Shown here: one piece after another, positions 5,628-10,477 of the stretch
How the letters are laid out: every line of letters starts with the position of its first letter
How positions within the stretch are numbered: the stretch's first letter is position 1
Origin: an uncultured Collinsella sp.
GTDB lineage: Bacteria > Actinomycetota > Coriobacteriia > Coriobacteriales > Coriobacteriaceae
DNA: 10,477 nucleotides
Direction: 5' to 3'
Assembly: GCA_902489855.1 (NCBI GenBank)
Contig: CABUBS010000068.1
Span: 1-10,477 of the forward strand
The notes under the pieces: generated by a model
What the model saw: only the letters and a program-made list of their open reading frames with translations
Told to the model about the DNA's origin: nothing
Databases searched by the model: none
Position numbers and translations under genes: made by a program

Positions 5628-6806
5628 TTACTTGCCGTTGACGATGCGCTCGACGTCGGAGGCGATCATGAACTCCTCGTCCGTAGGGATGACGAAGATC
5701 TTGACCTTGGAATCCTTGGCGGACAGGCACCAGGCGCCATCGCCACGCAGAGCGTTGCGGGCGTGATCCATCTTGACGCCCATAAAGGCCAGACGGTCGG
5801 CCACGCCAGCGCGGACGGCCGGAGCGTGCTCGCCGATGCCAGCGGTAAAGACAAGCGTGTCCATGCCGCACATGGAGGTTGCCATCTCGGCGGCCTTGGC
5901 GGCAATCTTGTAGACGAACATGTCGAAGGCGAGCTGGGCCTCGGGGTCGCCGGCAGCGGCGAGCTCCTCGACGTTACGGCAGTCGTTGGTCTTGCCGCCG
6001 GTCACAGCCATGAGGCCAGACTTCTTGTTCATCATCTCGTCAACCTCGTCGAAGGTGTAACCACCCTCGCGCTGCAGATAGCACACGGTAGCCGGGTCGA
6101 TGGAACCGCAACGGGTGCCCATCATGACGCCGTCGAGCGGCGTCAAGCCCATGGTGGTGTCCATGCACTTGCCGTCCTCGATGGCGCACAGGGAGGCGCC
6201 GGAGCCGATATGGCACACGACGACCTTGCGGGCCTCGCCGTTGGTCATCTCGGCAACCTTCTTGGAGATGTAGCGATAGCTGGTGCCGTGAGCGCCGTAC
6301 TTACGGATGTGAAGCTTGTCGCAAACGTCCTTGGGCAGGGCGTAGGTCTTGGCGACCTCGGGCATGTTGAAGTGGAAAGCGGTGTCGTAGACCGTGACGT
6401 TGGGCAGGTCGGGATACTGTTCGAGGCAGAACTCGATAACGTTAGCCTCGGGGTTGTTGTGCAGCGGGGCGAGCGGAGCGACCTCGCGGATCTTAGCGAG
6501 AACGTCCTCGTCGACGAGGGAGGAATCGCCAAAGTACCAACCGCCCTGAACGATGCGGTGGCCGATGCCCTCGATCTTGACGCCGTTGGCCTCGAGGTCC
6601 TTCAGGACGACCTCGATGGCGACCTTGTGGTCGGGGAACTCGATGTTCTCGGTCACCTTCTTGGAGCCGTTGGCAGCATGGGTGAAGGTACCGCCGGTAA
6701 AGCAGACGCGCTCGCAGGAGCCCTTTGCGGACACCTTGTGGGACTTGGTATCGATAACCTGATACTTAAGGGTCGAAGATCCTGCGTTGACGACCAGAAC
6801 GTTCAT
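5628..6806 (-). CDS. ackA: Acetate kinase paralogue with altered active-site positions
   Basis: A second acetate kinase family protein, also 392 aa and aligning with the first almost without gaps (about 58% identical by eye). It keeps HRIVQGG (83-89), PLAPLHN (111-117), YDTAFH (140-145), His173, GTRCGS (230-235), FTAGIGE (320-326) and PTDEE (375-379), so it is probably an active carboxylate kinase. It differs at three motif positions where the first copy is canonical: Thr12 in NAGSST, Tyr177 in HGTSY, and Ser202 in CHIGSG, where Asn normally faces the ATP phosphates. These could shift phosphoryl donor, substrate length (propionate, butyrate) or rate; that is inference. GGGAG precedes the start. 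The hairpin at 6860-6893 separates it from the MFS gene upstream, so it likely has its own promoter. Confidence 0.9.
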   Translation of the reverse strand: MNVLVVNAGSSTLKYQVIDTKSHKVSAKGSCERVCFTGGTFTHAANGSKKVTENIEFPDHKVAIEVVLKDLEANGVKIEGIGHRIVQGGWYFGDSSLVDEDVLAKIREVAPLAPLHNNPEANVIEFCLEQYPDLPNVTVYDTAFHFNMPEVAKTYALPKDVCDKLHIRKYGAHGTSYRYISKKVAEMTNGEARKVVVCHIGSGASLCAIEDGKCMDTTMGLTPLDGVMMGTRCGSIDPATVCYLQREGGYTFDEVDEMMNKKSGLMAVTGGKTNDCRNVEELAAAGDPEAQLAFDMFVYKIAAKAAEMATSMCGMDTLVFTAGIGEHAPAVRAGVADRLAFMGVKMDHARNALRGDGAWCLSAKDSKVKIFVIPTDEEFMIASDVERIVNGK

Positions 6807-6859
6807 GTGTCTCCCTACTAACAGGCGGTGTGGCGCCGCCAGGTTACATACGCTTCAAT

Positions 6860-6893
6860 AATAAACCCAAACGCCCTCGCGCTCGGGTTTATT
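6860..6893 (-). terminator. Terminator hairpin downstream of the MFS gene
   Basis: A 9-bp perfect stem AATAAACCC (6860-6868) pairs with GGGTTTATT (6885-6893); a small CGC-CCTC-GCG hairpin can form in the loop. It lies 33 bp past the MFS stop on the minus strand and 53 bp before the acetate kinase start, so it most likely ends the regulator-transporter transcript. The T-rich part lies within the 3' arm of the stem. Confidence 0.6.
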
Positions 6894-6926
6894 GCGTTGA
6901 TATATAAGTTATCGATGCCTGGATGC

Positions 6927-8087
6927 TCATGGCCTTTGACTTGTAAGACGAAACAGCGCGGGAATATACGCCAACGAAGAAATCCCAAGCGCAGCAAGCA
7001 ACACAACCCGAATACCCACAACGCTACTCAACACAGCATTGAGCAGATAGAAAAGAACGGCGCCCACCGCCACCATCTGGCTTTGAACCGAAATCAGCGA
7101 ACAGCGCATCGATGAATCGGCAGCATTTTGAAAAACTGAGTATTTGATCGGAGCAAACAACGCGTAAGCGACCGTCTGCAGCACATAGAACACAGGCAAT
7201 AAATAGGCTGGAGTTAAGGGGTTCAAAAACAAAGCAGCCAAGAAAAGACGAACGATGCCGCAAATACGCGCAAAACGGCCCTTGTCGACATGAGCAACCA
7301 CACTGGGCACAAAAAACCCTATGGAGGCGGAGACAAGGAGCTGGACCGCAATGGTCACGCCAGAAGCGACGGCATTCATTCCGCGACCTGCAAGCAGCAG
7401 TGAGAAAAAGTCTTCCAGAGCGACGAAAGCAAATGCTTGGGAACAATCCATGATGAACGCCGAGCAAAGAATGCTATTGCCCGCAATAGCGGCCTTGATC
7501 ATCTTCGGGCTAATTCTACGCACGGGTATTGCAGCAGTGCCTCCGCTTCGCCCCTCAGGAATACAGACAACGACAACCAATGTCAGCACCATTGCGATGA
7601 TATCGACCGAAAGCCCAATGAGATACGCGCCGGCGGACGAAATGAAACCGCCCACACAAGCGGAGAGGGCATAAGACGCGTAGAAGACAAATCGTTCAAC
7701 GACATTAAGTCTCACGAGTTGGTCCTGAGAGACACTGTCAATGTAAATCGCTTCGATGGATCCGCTCACACATGCAACGGCAAGACCTTTGAGAGCAAAC
7801 GCACCGATTAAGAGCAGAGGAGATCGGACGAGGAGCAGAGCGGTGTAATATCCGAGCATTCCCGCGACGCCAACGAGGCCGCTTACCTTTCGCCCAAACC
7901 TGTCAGCAATATAGCCAGTAGGAACCTCCAGAATGAACTTGCTCACTTGGTAGGCGATCATCATGCTGGATATCGCCACCATCGAGAAGCCGACAAACTC
8001 AAGGTAAACCGTCAGAAAATACAAGATGGTGCTGAAGTTCGACAGGAAAACGAACGTCATATAGAGCAAAACCATACGGTTTCTCAT
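6927..8087 (-). CDS. Major facilitator superfamily transporter, probable exporter
   Basis: An inner-membrane secondary transporter of 386 aa, normal for MFS. Most of the length is hydrophobic, in blocks consistent with about 12 helices. The loop after helix 2 carries motif A as GYIADRFGRK, preceded by FILEVPT. A short basic linker (EGRSGGTAAIPVRRISPK) marks the centre between the two six-helix halves. The substrate cannot be read from sequence; drug or small-metabolite export is a guess from the overall type. The reading frame extends upstream to a TTG at 8108, but ATG 8087 is chosen because GGAGG lies seven bases upstream. It follows the LysR gene by 119 bp on the same strand, so it is a natural regulatory target or operon partner. 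Its sequence is more AT-rich than ackA or xseAB, hinting at acquisition. Confidence 0.85.
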   Translation of the reverse strand: MRNRMVLLYMTFVFLSNFSTILYFLTVYLEFVGFSMVAISSMMIAYQVSKFILEVPTGYIADRFGRKVSGLVGVAGMLGYYTALLLVRSPLLLIGAFALKGLAVACVSGSIEAIYIDSVSQDQLVRLNVVERFVFYASYALSACVGGFISSAGAYLIGLSVDIIAMVLTLVVVVCIPEGRSGGTAAIPVRRISPKMIKAAIAGNSILCSAFIMDCSQAFAFVALEDFFSLLLAGRGMNAVASGVTIAVQLLVSASIGFFVPSVVAHVDKGRFARICGIVRLFLAALFLNPLTPAYLLPVFYVLQTVAYALFAPIKYSVFQNAADSSMRCSLISVQSQMVAVGAVLFYLLNAVLSSVVGIRVVLLAALGISSLAYIPALFRLTSQRP

Positions 8088-8094
8088 ACCTCGC

Positions 8095-8099
8095 CCTCC
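8095..8099 (-). promoter_or_regulatory. Ribosome binding site that fixes the MFS start
   Basis: GGAGG on the minus strand lies seven bases before ATG 8087. The in-frame TTG at 8108 would place this site inside the coding region, so the shorter protein is preferred. Confidence 0.75.
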
Positions 8100-8169
8100 A
8101 AGAGTCAATAATCCAAACCGAAATCTTGGAAAAGTATGAGAGCAAAGCCGTCAACCATGCGTTACGAAG

Positions 8170-8188
8170 CGTCACTATTCACTTGACG
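8170..8188. promoter_or_regulatory. Dyad in the LysR-MFS gap, possible operator
   Basis: CGTCA (8170-8174) and TGACG (8184-8188) form an inverted repeat with 9 bp between. It lies just past the LysR stop and about 85 bp upstream of the MFS start. LysR-type regulators bind interrupted dyads of this size near target promoters, so it could be a LysR site for the transporter. The arms are short and chance is plausible. A second copy of ACGAAGCG (8164-8171 and 8209-8216) flanks this area. Confidence 0.25.
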
Positions 8189-8206
8189 ACGCGATGCCAA
8201 ATGGTC

Positions 8207-9097
8207 TCACGAAGCGAGATGGCGCAATAGGTGAAGGAAAACCGTCTGGTGTCGATCAGTCCACGCATTTTGCCGATAGCAAAAGTAGATAGGCAAGGTT
8301 ACGTCACGCGATCCTTCAATGGAGCACTCGCTCACTTCTGATCCATCCGATGCAAGAGAAGAGCCAGATAAACTCAATATCAATCCCCCAGCTTGAAGAA
8401 ACTCAATCTGAGCCCTGCTTCCGTATTCGACATCACGGAAACGGAAATTAACAAGCTGGGCTTCGGGACATTGGTTAATTGCATTGAGACAGGGTGACAA
8501 ATTAATTGGAACAGCGAGCCTGCCGCCCAGTAGCTCACGAATAGTCATAGCTTCCACAGATTGATGACCCGCCGGGCACGAAAGAACCTTGAGCTCCTTT
8601 TCGCCCAAGTACTTCGAAGAAAGGGCGCTGTCCCGTGGTTCCTCAAATGAGATGGCTGCATCCGAAATTCCAAGCATGAGCGACTCAAAGCATGTAGCCG
8701 TTGGCTGATGCCACACATCGAGGTGAATCTGAGGATGCAAGCTTTCAAACGAGTCGTACCAGTTTTCGGAAAAAAGGAGCCCCCGTCCGTGAAGGCAGGG
8801 AGCGTAGAGACGAAAATGGCCGTCGGGCGAAACGCCGTCGCCCATCGATTGAGCGTACTTTTTAAGATCATCGACTTGTGCCAAGACCATGCGTGCACGA
8901 CGCGCAAACTCCCGGCCCGCAGGAGACAAAGCAGCCTCCCCCGTCGATCGATTGAGCAAAGCAATCTGATACTCAGATTCCAACTTCTTAATTGCTGACG
9001 AAACGGCCTGTGGACTCACATGGACGGCGCGAGCAGCCTTGCGCACGCCGCCATAGCTCGCTACTGCTTGAAGGTATTCGAGTTGAGAAAGCTGCAT
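8207..9097 (-). CDS. LysR-family transcriptional regulator
   Basis: A 296-aa cytoplasmic DNA-binding regulator of normal LysR length. Residues 1-60 form the winged helix-turn-helix: MQLSQLEYLQAVASYGGV, then AARAVHVSPQAVSSAIKKLE with the recognition helix, then SPAGREFARRARMVL leading into a linker helix. From about residue 92 (FRLYAP) the periplasmic-binding-protein-like effector domain follows, with typical DAAISFEEP and KELKVLSCPAGH segments. The effector is unknown. ATG 9097 has TTTGGAG six bases upstream. It starts 41 bp after the HIT stop without an obvious terminator, so it may be partly read from the upstream genes. It precedes the MFS gene in the same direction, unlike the divergent arrangement common for LysR regulators and their targets. 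Its DNA is clearly more AT-rich than its housekeeping neighbours. Confidence 0.9.
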   Translation of the reverse strand: MQLSQLEYLQAVASYGGVRKAARAVHVSPQAVSSAIKKLESEYQIALLNRSTGEAALSPAGREFARRARMVLAQVDDLKKYAQSMGDGVSPDGHFRLYAPCLHGRGLLFSENWYDSFESLHPQIHLDVWHQPTATCFESLMLGISDAAISFEEPRDSALSSKYLGEKELKVLSCPAGHQSVEAMTIRELLGGRLAVPINLSPCLNAINQCPEAQLVNFRFRDVEYGSRAQIEFLQAGGLILSLSGSSLASDGSEVSECSIEGSRDVTLPIYFCYRQNAWTDRHQTVFLHLLRHLAS

Positions 9098-9138
9098 AGA
9101 TTACTCCAAAGGCAGCCAAGGCGACGGACTGCGCGTCC

Positions 9139-9474
9139 TCAGATGAGGTTCTCGCCTAGGTTCTTGCCGCCGAGGACGTGCATGTGGAAGTGCATGACGG
9201 TCTGGCCGGCGTTGACGCCCTTGTTGGAGATGACGCGGAAACCGTCCTCCAGGCCCTTGGCCTTAGCGACCTCCTGGACGGCGTGAGCCATGGCGCCCAT
9301 GGTCTCGGCGGGCACGTTGTCGACGATGTCGCTGTAGTGCTTCTTGGGAATCACGAGCGTGTGGACCGGCGCCTGGGGATTAAGGTCGTCGAACGCAATG
9401 ACCTGGTCGTCCTCATAGACAACGGTCGAGGGGATCTCGTGGTTGGCGATTTTGCAGAAGATGCAATCACACAT
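9139..9474 (-). CDS. HIT-family nucleotide-binding hydrolase (HinT-like)
   Basis: A small cytoplasmic purine-nucleotide phosphoramidase or AMP-lysine hydrolase type protein, 111 aa, normal for the HINT branch. The N-terminal CDCIFCKI (2-9) has the Cys pair often seen in bacterial members. FDDLNPQAPVHTLVIPKKH is the conserved core strand, and the catalytic histidine triad is HFHMHVLGG near residues 95-103. The frame is intact and the start has AAAGGAA upstream. A TATAAT-type -10 between xseB and this gene suggests its own promoter, although xseA and xseB upstream lie close and on the same strand. The exact physiological substrate is unknown for most members. Confidence 0.93.
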   Translation of the reverse strand: MCDCIFCKIANHEIPSTVVYEDDQVIAFDDLNPQAPVHTLVIPKKHYSDIVDNVPAETMGAMAHAVQEVAKAKGLEDGFRVISNKGVNAGQTVMHFHMHVLGGKNLGENLI

Positions 9475-9503
9475 GGTTGGTTCCTTTCTAACAGACCAGA
9501 GTA

Positions 9504-9509
9504 ATTATA
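9504..9509 (-). promoter_or_regulatory. Candidate -10 box of the HIT gene
   Basis: A perfect TATAAT on the minus strand in the 49-bp gap between xseB and the HIT gene, about 30 bp upstream of the start codon. The -35 position (around 9527-9532) reads TCGTTC, a poor match. It allows transcription of the HIT gene independently of xseAB. Confidence 0.45.
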
Positions 9510-9523
9510 TTTGGTCGGGATGG

Positions 9524-9790
9524 TTAGAACGAGAGGTTGTCGTCGGTGTTGGCGGCTTCGCCGTCGGCGAGCACGTCGTTGCCGTCGACGTCCTTGAGGA
9601 GCACCGAGACCTTCTGCTCGGCATCGGCCAGGCGGGTACGCAGGCTCTTGAGGAGCTCGACGCCGCGGGTGTAGCTCTCGAGCGACTCCTCGAGCTCCAT
9701 ATCGCCCGACTCCAGGCTGCGGATAATGAGCTCCAGCTCCTGTGAGGCCTGCTTATACGTAAGCTGCTCGACCGGGGTCTTCTCTGCCAT
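9524..9790 (-). CDS. xseB: Exonuclease VII small subunit
   Basis: The small, helical, non-catalytic subunit of exonuclease VII, which degrades single-stranded DNA from both ends; several XseB copies bind one XseA. At 88 aa it is slightly longer than the usual core of about 70-80. The conserved region is LTYKQASQELELIIRSLE, then GDMELEESLESYTRGVELLK, forming a helical hairpin. The tail after residue 68 is acidic and probably disordered. An AAGGAAA site precedes ATG 9790. It follows xseA by 42 bp, the standard gene order. Confidence 0.93.
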   Translation of the reverse strand: MAEKTPVEQLTYKQASQELELIIRSLESGDMELEESLESYTRGVELLKSLRTRLADAEQKVSVLLKDVDGNDVLADGEAANTDDNLSF

Positions 9791-9832
9791 ATCTGTTTCC
9801 TTTCCTAAAGGTCTATCACAATGAAACGCGGT

Positions 9833-10477
9833 CTACTCAACCGTATCGACGGTTGCTGCCACGTTACCATCCGCCATACGCACGCGGATGGCGTCACCGG
9901 GCTTAAAAGTCTTAGCGCTCGTAGCCACGCCGCCATCGCTGTATGCGATGGAGTAGCCGCGGGCAAGCACTTTGAGCGGTGACAGGGCATCGAGCGAGGC
10001 CGCTGCGCGACCCAAGTCGGACGCGGGTTTGCTCAACATCGTGCGTCCCTGTTGCTCCAGACGGGAACTCGCGAGCGTGAGCGCATGGCGCTTGCCATCG
10101 AGCCCCGAGGTGCTTGCGACCAAGCGCTCGGGCAGGCGCTCATAGTTCGAACGGAACACCCCGACCGAGCGCGCAATGGCGCCCGACAGGCGGTCAGCGG
10201 TCAGGGCAAGCTCCGACTCGCGACGCTCGACCATAAACGTTGGATCGTTCAGGCACGGGCGGCACGCGGCCGCATCGAGCGCATCGCCCAAGCGCGCCGT
10301 ATAGGTATCCCAGGCACGCCGACCACGCTGATCGAGCATCTCCAGATCGACCTGATCCGACCCGATCATCGAAGCCATCGCAGCACCTAGGCGCTGACGG
10401 CGCGTCTCGAGCACATCCGCCAGCTCTGTCATAGCCGGTGCCACGGATTCTGCCGCCGCCGTGGGCGTGGAAGCGCG
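9833..10477 (-). CDS. xseA: Exonuclease VII large subunit, C-terminal part (5' end outside window)
   Basis: The catalytic subunit of exonuclease VII; 214 C-terminal residues are visible and the frame stays open through the right edge. The first residues read RASTPTAAAES, matching the conserved motif at the end of the XseA catalytic core. Then come a long helical region (about residues 15-150) that carries the small subunits, and a C-terminal LDALSPLKVLARGYSIAY segment with a small beta domain ending GNVAATVDTVE. A GTG at 10444 could be mistaken for a start, but the upstream motif shows the gene continues. Full-length family members are about 400-450 aa, so roughly half is missing. Confidence 0.93.
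   Translation of the reverse strand, partial: RASTPTAAAESVAPAMTELADVLETRRQRLGAAMASMIGSDQVDLEMLDQRGRRAWDTYTARLGDALDAAACRPCLNDPTFMVERRESELALTADRLSGAIARSVGVFRSNYERLPERLVASTSGLDGKRHALTLASSRLEQQGRTMLSKPASDLGRAAASLDALSPLKVLARGYSIAYSDGGVATSAKTFKPGDAIRVRMADGNVAATVDTVE

Noticed and set aside
5619..6821. Long plus-strand open frame (400 codons) opposite the second ackA
   Set aside because: Antisense shadow; it resembles the other shadow only because the two sense genes are paralogues.
8087..8108. Longer MFS start at the TTG codon
   Set aside because: No ribosome binding site precedes it, whereas GGAGG is correctly spaced for ATG 8087.
9833..10444. A complete 203-residue gene starting at GTG 10444
   Set aside because: The frame continues upstream to the edge through the conserved RASTPTAAAE motif of XseA, so the gene is simply cut by the window.

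Overview
The window looks like chromosome from a high-GC gut actinobacterium of the Coriobacteriia. Collinsella or a close relative is my best guess, from G/C-rich third codon positions, AAGGAG-type ribosome binding sites and the style of the fermentation enzymes. This is inference; no rRNA or marker gene is present. The two strands carry three blocks. On the minus strand at the left are a family 2 glycosyltransferase and UDP-galactopyranose mutase (glf), read as a two-gene operon for surface polysaccharide. On the plus strand comes phosphate acetyltransferase (pta), divergent from glf. On the minus strand to the right edge, in transcription order, are xseA (partial), xseB, a HIT-family hydrolase, a LysR regulator, an MFS transporter and two different acetate kinases.

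Metabolically, Pta and the two acetate kinases form the acetyl-CoA to acetyl phosphate to acetate route that yields ATP in fermentation. The usual ackA-pta operon is not present: pta and the nearest ackA converge, and the two ackA genes are tandem paralogues of equal length, about 58% identical by eye. The second has Thr, Tyr and Ser at three active-site motif positions where the first has the usual Ser, His and Asn. Each ackA gene is followed by its own terminator-like hairpin.

The most interesting material is non-coding. Two long nested palindromes (163-272 and 3759-3885) lie between convergent gene ends and share a design: outer arms beginning GGCCCCT and ending AGGGGCC, with an inner hairpin whose tip is CAC-loop-GTG. 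Between pta and ackA there is also a three-unit tandem array with an exact 62-bp period (4041-4226). The units are diverged, but each keeps two complementary segments able to form one hairpin. The array is bracketed by the pta-side palindrome and the ackA-side terminator. I do not recognise it as a named element.

The LysR-MFS pair is visibly more AT-rich than its neighbours and sits between housekeeping genes, so it may be an acquired regulator-transporter module. At the extreme left edge, a plus-strand frame ends in a tail nearly identical to the C-terminus of the opposite-strand glycosyltransferase, which suggests a second, convergent glycosyltransferase gene or a remnant of one.
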